From the NCBI GenBank assembly GCA_950022655.1, contig OX465579.1, positions 138,703,118-138,767,117 on the forward strand: a stretch of 64,000 nucleotides of DNA. The letters are read 5' to 3'. The translations under genes were made by a program, and so were the position numbers. The notes below the pieces were generated by a model. That model was not told the DNA's origin. It searched no databases and saw only the letters and a program-made list of their open reading frames with translations. Origin of the DNA: Alentia gelatinosa (taxonomy: Eukaryota; Annelida; Polychaeta; Phyllodocida; Polynoidae). Positions 1-13,800 of the stretch are shown here, piece after piece. Every line of letters begins with the position of its first letter. The first letter of the stretch is position 1.

Positions 1-835
1 GACGGCGGCTTCTCATTACCAGAAGTCCGTCACCACACAAGCCGGAGGGTGGAGGCGACGAGGGCCCTGCAAGTTGGTTTGATAGACACCCACCCATCAT
101 CCCTGAATGTGGGGTGGTCGTCGCTTCACACACACAGCCAGTAGATGCCTTACGTTTTGGTTCTCGTTTGTGGACTGTTTTCGAATGATATGCACAAACC
201 TCCCGTTATTATACGTCCCCAATATTAAGTCCACACTGGCGGGCGGGCCATAGAATAGCTTGGGTGGCCTCGTTTACCCGAACCCCCATTACCACCGCCT
301 CCCTCCTTTGCTTGCTGTGTTATCCCGTTAGCTTTTGTACACCAGTAGCTGATGCCCCCTTCGTGTCACCTTAGCGACCCCTGTTGTCATATAGAGTTTG
401 CTTACCTTCAGCGTCCAACGCATCATGATGTGCTCCCAATGAAACTCTCGTTTTAGAATACACCTTCTTTCTCATCTGTAAAAAATTCTAGTACCATAAT
501 TGCAAATTTCTCCAGTCGATAGCCATCTCCTAAATGTCTCTATACAATTCTCTTTTCGTTTGCGTCCGATTTGAATCAAACATTATGGTATCATGCAAAT
601 GGGTTTCCGTGATGAAATATTTTGTCACAGAAACCTTTTATTTCATGGATCAATAATGGCACAAAATATTAACAGAATAGTCGGAAAGTAGAGGGTAATG
701 AGAAACATCATATGATTGGTACGACTTCCCGCTTGCGGTAGATATTTTAGATTTGGGTTGCAACCCCTTGGTCTGTCAACCGCATCTTGCTCTTTACCGG
801 TATTGCATGAACTATCTGCCATGCTGCCCATTCCG

Positions 836-1487
836 TGACCTTGATGACTGCTGTCTTGACCTTGTACATGATGACCTTGACATTGGCCTCGCTCTACAGC
901 CATTCTAGGATGATCTGACTACCAGCAGGTGTATCCTTTGAAAATGGGAAACCGTGTATATATATATATACTTATATATGTACATGTATACGCATCCTTG
1001 GTTGGCGCAATACCTGCAGCACATTACTCCCCCAAACACTTCGTTTCTTGCAGCAAAATTTGACTGGGACATTCTACACGTTTAAAGGCGTGTGGGTTTC
1101 ATGTCAAATTTTACAATCTTTGACTGTCGTTATCGGTCCCCAATCTTGCACCGTATCCACATGCTAGTAAATCTTTGGTTCCTTCCCTTTGGACTTTGCC
1201 CCCCCCCCCTCCCCCAGCATTGCACCCACTTTGACCTTTGACCTGGCTGACCTTTCGTGACCTTTTGACCTTGACATTTCTGTGAAGCTCTTTTCATGCA
1301 TATCTGAGGAACAGTCCACTTGAACTAGCCTAATCGTCGTGAAGTTTCATTTTTACCTAACTTTTGAAACATTTTTTGACGCCTACGTTTTTGACCTATA
1401 TTAGCCTGATAACCTTGGGTGCATGGCCGGTTCCGGTTCCGGTCCTTTTTTGTGAACCCCTTGACCTTTTGTGACCTCTGGTGACCT
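836..1487. repeat. Cluster of 12 TGACCT (AGGTCA) half-sites, including one perfect DR1
   Basis: TGACCT occurs 12 times, always in the same orientation: three copies at about 836-877, five at 1232-1271, one near 1393 and three at about 1461-1487. At 1232-1244 two copies are separated by one T. That is a perfect direct repeat with spacing 1, the classic HNF4/COUP-TF/RXR-type site on the minus strand. The uniform orientation and scatter also fit a decayed simple repeat, so a regulatory role is only a guess. Confidence 0.55.
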
Positions 1488-1990
1488 TTGATCTAACTGG
1501 TGAGATTGAATATTGTCGACGTCCTTGTGCTAAGATAAATACGACCAGCTATACGTACGTTTGTGGAGGGTTTCCAATAGTGATTTTCCTGTATCGGCAG
1601 TATTCCGCCGGAAATTATCAGTGCTCATAACAAAACCCATCCAGCACATGGGTTTTGCTCAGAAGGGTGAACAGTTGATGTGTTGGTCTATTGGTAATCC
1701 CGAGGTTATACGGAGGCGTATGGTGGTGATTCTTGATGTTAGCAGGATAATCTGACTGTATTAGTAGACATGGAAAGATCCTATGCTCGAGACAGGTCAT
1801 TGGACTTGAATCTATGTTGACCCCTCTGTTACTATAACAACGCATGCGACCATCCCCGCCCCGGACGCAAACACCGATAAGGTTCTCAAGGAGACCAGAG
1901 AGTTGCGCATGCGTGCACAAACACACAGATGACGTCACACATGGCGTCTGAGATGACATGTCAAGCCACGTATGTGTGTTATTGTACACT

Positions 1991-1992
<2 letters not shown>

Positions 1993-2057
<65 letters not shown>
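1993..2057. repeat. (TA)n microsatellite, about 32 units
   Basis: An uninterrupted TA dinucleotide tract of about 65 bp in the first intron. It produces the Ile-Tyr repeat open frames on both strands, which are not genes. Confidence 0.97.
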
Positions 2058-2063
<6 letters not shown>

Positions 2064-3950
2064 GTATGCCCCTGGCATATGGCAAAGGGAACCCACCACT
2101 CAAACGTCTGTTTATTCAATTTAGCCGCGGCAGATCTCTAATGTACATAAACTGGGTGGGAAAGGTAGGGAGGTGGACTTAAATTGAACTTAGTTGACGT
2201 TTCGTAAAGACAGCACTGCAGTTCAGCACAAAGACATGAGAAATCATTTGACGAATGTGACGTGTACGTTTGCGTGAAACGAGTTTATTGATCCACCAGT
2301 AACGTGTGTTAAGCCCTGATGTTGACATTGAAGTAGATTCACCACTGAACCAACCACAGAGACCCAAAAACCAAGCATACTGTAGAGATCACAGTGAAAG
2401 TGGACCACCACCTTCTTTGAACATGGTTTTTGAATAGTTGATGCAATAGTCAGCAAGCGACTGTCTTCACACTTATCGTCAATGCTTTGCTTGAAGTAAT
2501 GCCATTTGTAATTTTTTATGATTATGAAATTACCTGAGCAAACGTAAAACGAATGCATCACTGTATTTGATGCTAGCTCTATGTTGCACCGTTAACTTTG
2601 AGTTAAATTTAATGCGCGCTTTAAATGTAGTTAAATGAGATTATTTAAAATTCAAATATACTTTATCCGTAAAGTAGAACTCTCTAAATATTCACTTACT
2701 GAGTTCATGTCAATATCATACATGAATAAATCCTAAGTATATCGTAATATAATTTGAAGTATCAATGCTGTGTACAAAATCTCTCGTAGTATTAGTAGGC
2801 CTCATCTGCTTCTCTCTGTATCGAAAGCAAAACTATCAAATTTGATTTCTCTTATCATTAAGTAACGTAGTAGAGTAGCAGCTTGTAAGCTTAAGATTAT
2901 ATAGGCAATATTACACGGAAAGTTTTATATTGAAATTTGACAAAATAGTAATGTTTCACAGGCGAGAAATGTACAACTTTTTTAGCTGCACAGAAGGCCA
3001 CAGTGGAAGTATAAGTAGATGCTAATACAGGTACGAAGAAGGACTTATACGAGGGGTGTAGTATGAGAAGTGGCGGGACCAATGTACTCGCGTTTACCCC
3101 CGGTGTTGGCGTTGTGGTCGGGATATGGATCGACCATGTCAAATAACTAGACGGGATTCGTCTCATTGGAAGCGAATTGTGGCGTCAGACGCATGATCTT
3201 TAACTTTGTTGTCATTTTATGTTCGTTGGTGACTCTAGAGGTGTCCGATGAGAATCCCATTGATGCTTCGCTTCTATACACTACGAATGTACACCAAATT
3301 GATAATATGTACCGATAACTTATCAAAATTGAACATATGAATATATGTCATATTCCGGAGATTCTTGGTTGGGTATATTAAATCTTCATTCTTGATTTGG
3401 AAACGTCAATATGTATGTGAGCATTGCAGGCAATGGAGAGTAACCACTACATTTAAGTAATGTCCGGTTCTGTCAAGATCTCGTGAAATTATATTCAGTA
3501 TAAAACTGGTCTCTTAGTACATAGAAGTTTGACTCTCCTCTGATTAGTTTACTTTGCAGCAGTGCTATTTCGAGTTTCCTTTCGAAAACAGAAAAAGTAC
3601 AATGCAATGATAATATGTTTAACCTCATGATATCAATCTGGGGCACTTGTTTATTCTTTAAAAAAAAACTTCTGTATCAGTGGCCTATTATGTTCATATA
3701 CCATTAAGACTAATTTCTCTTCGTTGCTTATGAGATCTCTTTAACGTTAAATTCTGTTTACAGTGGAGTTTTAATGTATAGGCATTAACCTGAAAATTCA
3801 TTTACCACATATCACACGTTTTTCAACTAAATCTGAGTCATCGGACACTTCTAAAAAGGCTTTCCTTATAGAAAAAAATTAAGTTTTTCTTATATTTTAC
3901 CTTTCTAAACACAAACAAGAGCTTGCACATGCTATTGTTTTCTTTTTCAG

Positions 3951-4878
3951 ATCGGAGCGTTTTTTATGATCAACCTATGTCTAGTTGTCATAGCAACACA
4001 GTTTTCAGAGACTAAAAAGCGAGAAACAGAACGCATGCTGCAAGAGCGGAAGCGTTTTAACTCGAGTAGCACTCTCGCTAGTAACTCAGAGCCTGGGGGC
4101 TGCTACAATGAAATCCTCAAGTATGTGGCTCACCTGTGGAGGAGGGCAAAACGGAAATTAAACAGACTGTGCCGCCGTGCCACTGGCCGGCGACAACGTA
4201 AGGTGACTCCGGAGAGAGCAATATCCTTACGGCGCAAACGCAAGAAAAAGCGGAAAGGAGCGCCTCCTAACACGTTGCAACTGCAAACCCTTCATCCCCA
4301 ACAACAACAGCAGCAATTCCACATCACGAACTACCCAAGCAATGCAGAGAGTAGCCCCAAAGCGCCTCGGGCGAGCCCGGAGGTTTCGGACATTGACCCT
4401 GTGTCGTCACCACGCCGGCCCATACACCTGGTTGTACCGGGGGGCGGTGACGGTAGCGGCGCCCTCCCGTCAGCCACATCCGCCGAGTCGCCGCACCACC
4501 ACGCGGTGACACACATGACGACGTCGATGACGTCACCGGCGTCGACGGAGGGTTCGCATCTGTTGAAGTCCCATCAGTCTTCCCCTAACCACTCGCCGGC
4601 CGGACTGCCCGCCCCGGGCCCTTCCCCTTTTCCCACGGCCGCCGCCTCCTCCTCCGCGCCCGTCACCCCGGCGGCGGGCGGAGGCGGGGTGGGGCTGGCA
4701 GGGACTGGGGGCAGCAGATCGGCAAGTGTCAGCAGACAGACGTCGTTCAACAGTCGCAGCAGCAGTCGGGACTATCCAGCGCCGCCGCCTGACGTGGTGG
4801 TAGCGCATGGCACCCGTAACTCAGGCCTACTGGCCTCCGACCTGGACAACAACCGTCTACATCCCCAAACGGCCGAAG
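3951..4878 (+). CDS. Cav3 exon: domain I S6, gating brake and long I-II linker
   Basis: The exon opens in frame directly after AG with IGAFF and then [16 protein letters not shown], the inner pore helix S6 of domain I. The following ~60 residues include [11 protein letters not shown] and a very basic stretch, and correspond to the helix-loop-helix 'gating brake' that sets low-voltage gating in Cav3 channels. The rest is a disordered linker with a Gln run, a short His run (HHH), Gly/Pro-rich tracts and [14 protein letters not shown] near the end. [13 protein letters not shown] is recognisably similar to the vertebrate Cav3.1 linker (RAPRASPEI). The donor is GAAG|GTGCTC at 4879. It leaves one base, which pairs in frame with the next exon. 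The donor is weaker than most here, but the alternatives I checked give the wrong phase. Reading on reaches a stop at 4920-4922. Confidence 0.93.
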
Positions 4879-7800
4879 GTGCTCCGTCCACCTTTCTACA
4901 TCACTTCTCATTGACAATATAAGCTAGTCTATCTAAATCGTTTATCTCTGCACCTGTTTTCAATATAGTAATTTTAAATTACAATTTTATCATATTCGTT
5001 CATCACCAAAAGAAATCTTCTAAGAATCACGAATGAAAACATCCAATTCCATCCAATATATCTGGATCCAATATATTTGGAATGCTTTTTCACACCATTG
5101 CATGATTATGATAGTCATTCTTATCCATTTAGATAAGGCTGTGTAGCTGATAATACTTCTTACAGGTTTTTATTATGTGACCTGTCTGTGATATACACTC
5201 AATTTCACCATATTACGGCAACAGCACAACATTGCTTATTTTCCATAATACTTTCTATAAACCTTTATCAAAGCCCAGGAGCTTATTCGATATGATACCA
5301 TATATCAGCATACTAATATTATGCACTAACTGAAAACATTTTACCTCGCATTGCCAATGCAGGAGAAAAACGGATGTCAGCAACGTTCAGTGACTACGAC
5401 CCCCACAGCCAGTCCGAGTGCAACTGGAGCGAATCCGACTCCGAGTCGTCGTCGTCAGACTGGAACGACGAAGACGAAGAGCCGAGGCGAAAACCGCTCA
5501 GTAAGTACCACTCTACACTTTACAACTCATGCTTCAGAATCACGTTCCACTTTAACCACATAATGGTATAAGGATGCAAGGATAAAATCAGGTCAACTCT
5601 TGATTCATTCAATTCCATTGAACAGCACTTATTCTATGAGATTCTGATTCAGTGATGATTGTTCCACTGATCAGGTAAGTATCATTCTGGTTACTATTAC
5701 TGATAACCTGAGCTTTTAAACCATTGAGAATTCATATCACTCAATGGATACGCTTCTTAACATTTGAGAGTGGTATATGCAACTGCAGCTGTAGGTTTTG
5801 AATTTAGCAATACAATTTACAAGGTGCAATATGAAAAGAAAAAGAAGGGAATAGCCTAATTGTTAAGCTCCAGATTTAATGAAACAATTTGATTCTGTTG
5901 CAGAAAACTCTTTATCAAATTCAATATTTCTAATGACTCTTATGTTTACCCTCATGTAGTATGTTAAACCATCAAATTGGCGTTTCTGTAATATACTACC
6001 CCCAGACACCTTGTCTAAACCAACGATAAGGGCTGTATTTTCGGAATGCGCCCCATTTACAAACTCACTTGTCAAGAACAGCTCGTTTATCAAATGGAGC
6101 ACGGGTCCTCAGTGGAACAGCGGGCTCTTCTGTGAACCACCCACCTGCTTCAGATTCTCGTCCGCTTAACGAATTAAGCCCATTACTTTTGTGTTTTTGT
6201 CCTTCTCTGCATTGATGCATTGCATGTGAAAGCTCGACCAGTCCTTAGTCAACTCTGGTAAATTTTTGCTACATGTCAGTCTGCCACATCGTCAACATGG
6301 TGGGGCAATGCGTATGCGGATGAGCTTATTAGATGGCAAATGAAATCGACCAATATTGGCGTTTATAATGTTAAGGTACCATATACACCAGTCAACAGTT
6401 ACTATTTTCCTATCAATGTAATAATCAATTACTAGGATCTCCTAATATTTCTTTGAAATGGTCGTATTTCATATTCTCTTTTAAATGAAGTAAATCCTAT
6501 TCCAACAGGAATTGGTACATTCCAAAATCGTTTCCTCAAATCATATTGGATATTTTTAGATTGTTAACTTGATACTGCCATTTCAGGGAATTTTACTGTA
6601 CGACTGTATGTGGTTTACCATAGCAGACGTGTTTGGCCGAGAAGTTAGTGTGTCATATTGTGTCATTGGCTTGTATTGTATTTCTGTTCTCAGAATGGAG
6701 TGATCGCCCGGCTGACGACGTATCACTATCGACTGCTTCCTCGGAAGAGTCAATCAATCTGTTTTTACTCTGTACTCCCGCGTCTTGCCAAAACCGCGAA
6801 AGTCCCCGTGAGTACTGGGTCACGTGCTTGGTAAACGGCCAATCAGAAGCCGCTCTGCCTGTGACATCACCGCGTCTCTGTTCCCCATCTTCTCTCTACA
6901 CCCCTCCAGCAGTGGAGCTAGGTAGCCCCGCATGATGGAATTGCTGGGAGGTAGAGAGGGATAGGGGTAGAAGAAACAAAAGGAATTGTTGGTTTTTCAT
7001 ATTTCGGCAATTACTATATCCAAATTTCAAACAAGGAAGATTGGTTTTAAAGAATACAATACATTTTTTGACCATATTCTGGGGAAATTGTTCGAAGTGA
7101 TTTAATCTAGATTACTACTTATCTTCAAAATCCAATGCCGAAATAGAAATTCTTATGAACTGTAATATCCCCTTTTTCTTGTGAGGGGGCATTCTTTGAT
7201 CTTTTGGCATACCTAATCTCTGATATGGTCGTGAATTAATGAGTTAATCAGCTCAACTGACGCGGTGAGTGATACGGAGTGAGCGGCTCACAGTGGACGT
7301 TTTAATCCAACATCAGACTTGGTTACGTAGCTCTCTTACAAACTGACATGCTGCTTTCTGCTCTCACCTGGCTTTTCTTAATTTTGTTGAAGGATTCTTT
7401 TCCCGGGGAACTATACTCCAATATATACATAGCACTATAGCACCTCCATGTGGCTCTAAGATATATCATCAAATAGACTAGGTTAGGGTTCTCCTTTGTA
7501 TATACGTGGTATCAAGTGGTCCTATATAGTCACAAGGCAATAAGGTTCACGCAAGGTCACACCTCGCCCGCCATTTCAATATCCACACCATTAAAATAGT
7601 AGCAAAATGTTGCCTGGCTCTTTCCCTTATGTGTCTCTACACTAATCCTTTTTTTATAAATCACCAGGGCACCTCCGTCGCGGAGGCCCTTACTAAATCC
7701 AGATAGTCGAGTCTCATAAGCTAATTCTATATTCTCGATTTCAAAAAGAATCTAGTTAGTCATAAAATACTCTTATTCAGAACGAATTTTACTCGATGTT

Positions 7801-10800
7801 TCAAATGCACCATTCTTTTATGTTAGTTTCATGTTGATTACACATATAAATGCTATTAATGCTAAGAAAGCTTTGAGTTTTTTTTATCGATTTCTATTGA
7901 CAGTGGGTTGAACAAGTTCTCATTCCTTGACACTTTGGACTTACTTATTTCTAAAAAGACAGCGTGAAGTCCATTGTTTTCTGATCTTCGTTGTCCTACT
8001 GTACTGCTTATCTAATTGAACCCACATGAAGACGGGCGCTAGTAGCACCAGGGGAGCTATATGGAATTCGTATAATTGGTACGCAGACTAGATGAAATTT
8101 TGATTCCAATCGGGAAGTCAATCGTAAGACCTTTCGCGGCCAGAATCGGTAGGTGTGGGGCTTGTGAAGACAATTGGATATAGGGGGTTGAGATCATACA
8201 ACGGAGATACTTGAGAGAGGCTGCTATAAAGGAGAAGATTAATGCATTTACCAGTATAGTCAAGGATAGGAGGAAGGGAGAGAAAATCATGAATAGGTAG
8301 ACGGGGAGGGAGACGAATAGGAACAGATCGAAAGAAGGACAAACGTGAGATAGTCCGGGTTTGATAGGAGAAGGAAATAAAGGAAGGAGACGAGAAATAA
8401 ACGCATCGGGAGATCGAGACAAGGTGGTCGGAGGTAGAAAGCAATGGTAGGTTGACGGTTGAGCCTGGATCATGTGCGAGTCGGGGGAGAGTGGAGGGGG
8501 TGCAAGGGGAGGTATGGAGGGGGGGTGGCTCAATATGGCCAATACGGGGGCTACAAATATCGTCGCCCGGCTGGCTGGGGTCTAAGTCCTCATCGTCTGA
8601 CAGGGAACGGCCTAATATGGGTGAGAGGGAGCTTAATGTGGCGCCACCACACGGCCTTTGGACGAACCACGCTGATGGATGAGATGCCAAGCTTTACGGT
8701 GCTGCAATGTGTTGTTGAGCGGCTGCACGCCCATGTCGCCAGCAGACTGCCCTGCCCGCGGCCACCACTGCCGTTCTGCCCCACTAGGTCCCTGATTGAC
8801 AACTACACTACTTTACTCCAGTGGTATAAATGTACACTCTACCAACTCCTACCCAAACAGACCACGTATGGTAGGTTAGGATACTCCAACAGGATTTTCA
8901 TTCCGTATTTGATTTACTCTAGTGATTGAGCCTCTTTTGATAAGAAGCAGGATGTATTATGGCCTGCGTGGACAAACCAACCATGCAACTCTACTCGCCT
9001 GCTCTTGGAATGCACATTGTGACGCAATGACAAATCATTCCCCGACCAAAAGTATTGAGAGAATACTCAATATAATATCTAAAAGAACAAAATAGCCCTC
9101 CAACAACATATTGCCGAAAGTTAAAACGTGGCATCATATAACAACATATCAGCAACATCGAAAGCAATAAGGTGTGATCTATCCATGTAGCAACGACTCA
9201 CAAACAGGCGTGTGTTCTGTCAGATGTCGTCTTGGTATTGGATGTGCTCGGTTTAGAATCCTTCACTAAGCACCCTCGTACTCTATCAGCTGCCATGTAT
9301 GAAAAATCTGTACTCGGCAGAATATATTATGACATAGAAACGAAACAGGCACATCCTCTTCGTTTGTTATTTAAAGGAAAAGTAAAGAAAATCAATAAAC
9401 AAATCTGGGTTCCATTCAGAACGAGGTATGTAGAAAAAAAGGTAGCGGTGCTATACAAAACATACCACCTCTATATATATTCGCCTTTCTCATGGGAGCT
9501 GGCAGAAGCGACAGAGTGTGTTAATTGGCTTAGATGGACACAAAGAGGGAAGGTAGATGTGCTTTAGATGCGGAGGACTCGTGTCCGACATCACACAGCC
9601 TCCTCCTTAATCTAGTTAACTGTGCCCAGCCCCACTTACCACCAGGTGGCGTACCAGGTGAGCAGCGCCCCCTAGGTGACAACGCCAGCAGAATAGGCAA
9701 TGACTTTCAGATACAGGATGTGACGTTGGTCCATGCTCGAATCCAGAGGGCACAAAGGGTGCGTCCTTCAAACCCAGCTTACCCGTTTAGTGTGTATTCG
9801 TCGGGAATTTCGGTGAATTGGGGGTAATTATTCATGATATTTGAGAATTGGGAAAGAGTAGAAGAAGATAATAGAAGGGAAAAAGTCAACAACAAATGAA
9901 GAGGGGAGAGGAGGAAAAGGAAATGGATGATGCATTTTATTCCAAAATGAGAGAATTGAGGATTGAGAGATCAGGGTCAGTAGGGCACCGATATGGGTGT
10001 ATTGTAAACAGCTATAATACTCATAGTCTCGCGAATAGAGAGTTATAAGTTAAAGAGTTGGATCAGGTACAATTATTGGTGTTTAGGAGTGTCAGAGTAA
10101 TGGATCCTGGTTTAAAATATTCTAGAGTTAAATGTTCAGCTTGGACAAGATTGGGCAAGTAGAAAGATGTAGGCGAAGGGAAGGAGCATACAAAAAGGTT
10201 GAAGTGCAGTCAGAAGAGTATGAATGGCTAGCTTAGGAATTTGTGAAAAGGTAGGACTTGGCCCCAAGATTAAGGTACTTTAATACAGAAGTAGAAAAGT
10301 AGATGACATAATTTACAATTTTAAGTGTGTGTATTCACGTTTTGAAAATGAATCTGAGATGTAAAGGTGGGCACATCGTTAAACGCTAACCCGTGTTGTT
10401 TACATCCCACCTCGTCCCTCCACAGGGCTGTGCGCACTCACACACCAGACCTGGCACGTGCTGCATGGCGTGTGCATGATGTGTGATACACGTGACGTAG
10501 GTGTGACGTGTGTGGACAGCCTAACACAGAATGCCGCTTTGTCAACCGCAACTCATGTCGGACCTTTCCCTTTCAGCCCCTCGGTATCGGTGTCTGTGCA
10601 ATTAAATGTGTATATTCAGTTTTAACGCCAACAATCTCTCTTTCACTATTTCAATACCATCCCAATTAAAGAGTGACCTGAAATGTATACTATCTCCCAT
10701 TTGGGATATATATCTATTACAGCTCTGGATTAATCATTCCATTCCCTCATATTCCCACATGTTTAGCTCTACTGGTAGTCTATTGAAAGCCTGTTATACG

Positions 10801-13800
10801 TGTGTATATCATGTGCCACCATTGAGAAAAATCCATAGGCCTCAAACTGAACTTCCTGGAAAACTCTCCATAATACAAGTACATGGAACAGTACATTTGA
10901 CAAGGAGTCTGCAGTTCGACTTGTGCTCGATAGCTACGGGTTGAATATGAGAGATTATGTGCATATCGGAAATTATGTGGTATTTGTCAAAAGCTCTGTT
11001 AACATGAAGGTATTGTATTTTATCTTCATGTTTCCACATCTGTTTACATTGCACCATACGAAGGTGAACATATTTGTTCTATTGGGTTTATCATAATTGC
11101 CCTGGCCAACTAGACCTGCCATACTTAATTCACGTAAATTCCTGCCTATTGGTATTTGAGAAGACAACATTCCCCAGCCCCCTAGTTCTTCTTCCCTATA
11201 TTTAGATACTCATCGGTGATTTAATCTCTATGTGAATTACATATTCCAGAATCTGCCACAGATTATGTCTCAGGCAGAGTGTTATCTACCCAGAGCTAAC
11301 CGTTTCTTGAGAGAGCACTGGTTGTATATCCCTCCACATTCCCTCTACTCATCCTCATGCAGGTGAAGGGCCCGTGGTAGGGGTCTATGTATACCTACGT
11401 GTATATGTGTACTACTCTACACTGCCTCGATGAAAGGGTGAGATAAATGTGAACAATGTCGGCGGGGTCTGGAATGCATCGTATTGATTTGTTGACTGTT
11501 TGTAATCAAACAGGTAGACTCGGCATGCTGGCCTAATCACCACATCCCCACCCTATCTCTGCCCAACTAAATTCACCCTTATCCTTTCTGCAGTACATAC
11601 CAACCAGCACCAGCCCGTTTTACGGTGTACCACCCATATACATGCACATGTTTATTATAAATGATATACAGTATATATCTATCATTATGTATCTAAGTAT
11701 GAAGAAATACCCTAGAAACGGAGCATATATATATGGGCGTTATATATGACTACTGGGTAGTTCTCCAGAGAGCAGCTCGGAGCAGCTCAGTGGATCCCTG
11801 CCCACTCCCATAGTATTGACGGGGGCGCTTAGCTGTCATTAGCGACCGCTAAATATACCTGGCGCCGGCGTCTTGTTATACGCTGTCATCGATTGAGAGA
11901 AGCCGCCATGAGGTGGGACCCTGTAGTAATCAGCATGATGCAGGGTGGGTGGGCTATGCAGGATGGGCAGTGAATGGACCCCAAGGCTTAATGCTATATG
12001 GAAGGAAGGAGCAATGGTTTTTTTTAGTTTTCTTCATTGCATTGACAATAACAGAACTTATCCAGTGTGCTTTACAAGGTTATGCTATGATAGAAACATT
12101 GACATTTCAAGCGGGTAATATGGCCCTCTGACCAGACAGGCTAGAACCTAAAATAGCTGGGCAGAGTAAGGAAGAGACGTGGATGGGCCATTCGGCGAAG
12201 GGTCTTGGAAATAACCACACAAAATACGACTTAGCCACAGACTAGAGGACATTCGTCATTGAAGACCGTGTTTCATTATGTAATGATTGTAAAACGAGCT
12301 CTTGATCAATAGGTATGCAATTAATAACATCTCGGAATTAGAAAACACCATGGACTGGTCTGCTGCTAGTCAGATGATCATCGTGATCTGTATAGGATGA
12401 TATATTTGTGCAACAAGCTTATTGAATGTATAGGTTTGGGTATTGGTTTGACGCAATGAAAGGATCCAATTTAGGCAGAGCAGAGTCTACTCGGTCTCAG
12501 ACTTGACCGCAAGGGCAGATCCTTGCTCGTGTGTGCAGTAGGTTGTACCGGGGTTTAAACGCTGAACCCCCCTACTATGTTAAATTGAGACCTTTAGGCC
12601 TTGCGTCCACTGAGCTCGCGATACCCTACGATAGACTTTGCGATGCTTGCATCGCGGTGCATCATCGGTGTATCGGTCAGGGATTAAAGCTGACTTTTCA
12701 ACATGATATCGATTATGAGTCTGAAGATCTCTCGTAAGGCCTATCGTAGTGTATTGGGAGCTTCAGGAACGCCGGACCTTTCTACAAGTCCAGCTGTAAG
12801 ATTTTCTCCAGCGACGTACACATGTCAAGGTAAACGTATCCCTCTCTACTGTATCTAGTACGAATGACCAAAGAGTGAGACAGCATAGAACGACATAATC
12901 GATATCGATCCAGCCGATACCATGATGCTCTAGAATCAGCATCCTTGCAAACACAGGGAACTGAATTCAAGAACCATCAAGCGGGGACACACCCTCGCGA
13001 GAAAGGCAGCGAGTTCCTAAATCGCCAACACAAAATGGCCTATATGTGAGCTATTATTTCATATTTCATCTGATTATTGCTTGTGAGAGATATTCCTATG
13101 AAATAATATCTCACATATATGCTATTTTGTATTGGCGACTTTAAAGATCGCTGCATTTCTCGCTTGGTGTGTCCCCGATATCAGCTTGCTTACCGGCAAC
13201 ATACCCACTGCACGTATTTGCCTGTAAATTAAAGTGGATCCCTGGTCCGAGACTAGGGCCATCAAAACTAGAGCCAATTCCTCATATTGCAGCCTCACTC
13301 CGCGCCCATTCATTCTTTTAATTGGGATCCGTTCGCATGTATAGAATACTTGCGGCCAACGACTGCGCCTTCATGCGTTGTGGCAAAACCTTACTGAATC
13401 TGGATTAGTTTCTTGTTTGTTTCAGTGACGGTATGTAGCAAAGTGGTACACCAAAAGCTCAATTGTCTGTTGGCGTGTCAGTCTAGCTATAGGTTAGATA
13501 AGAAATCCCTCTATATGATATACATGAGGTATAGTTTGAGAATGCCTCGTTTTTGGAGAGATTAGATAATTTTTCATATTGGCATATAGAGATTGAATTA
13601 ATAAGGTTTACACTGTAGTATCTACCAGTTGAACTTGGCTCTTTTAGGTTTCAAAGTGAGCTTACCAATCTAGTCTGAAACTGTGTCATAACGAGTTATC
13701 AACCGTTTTCAATCATCACCATGCGTAAAGCATATCATGGGTTCAAATTCAGAAAGATTCCTTTACCAAAGACTCCAGAAGTTAGTACTGCATATGTTGT

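Larger units (their letters stand above)
1..3950 (+). other. Intron (3' part) upstream of the domain I S6 exon
   Basis: No exon of domain I S1-S5 or its pore loop could be found here, so the intron is at least 3.95 kb long. It ends in a good pyrimidine tract and AG at 3949-3950. It holds a cluster of TGACCT motifs (836-1487), a poly-C run near 1200 and a (TA)n tract (1993-2057). The open frames in it are short and resemble no family I know. Confidence 0.8.

Noticed and set aside
1618..2182. Open frames with long Ile-Tyr repeats around 1990-2057 (also 21140-21482 and 40583-40765)
   Set aside because: They are translations of pure (TA)n tracts on either strand and have no other coding signal.
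1..3950. Upstream domain I exons or a promoter of the channel gene
   Set aside because: No string like the domain I pore (TLEGW) or S1-S5 was found, and the gene start must be further upstream, so no promoter is called.
4879..4922. Reading the domain I S6 exon on to its stop as a terminal exon
   Set aside because: The donor at 4879 gives the exact phase needed by 5363-5500, and the channel clearly continues. An early-stop isoform is possible but unsupported.
8057..8929. Overlapping long open frames on both strands (161, 190 and 156 codons)
   Set aside because: Strand-skewed purine/pyrimidine tracts with few stops; low-complexity Ser/Pro/Leu-rich or Gly-rich translations with no family resemblance.
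9232..9567. 111-codon open frame inside the large intron
   Set aside because: No recognisable domain, no repeat of its coding signal, and flanked by unstructured AT-rich sequence.
9646..9657. 12-nt candidate micro-exon between ACCACCAG and GTGAGC
   Set aside because: Pyrimidine tract is weak and it is 7.8 kb from the next exon; chance occurrence is likely.
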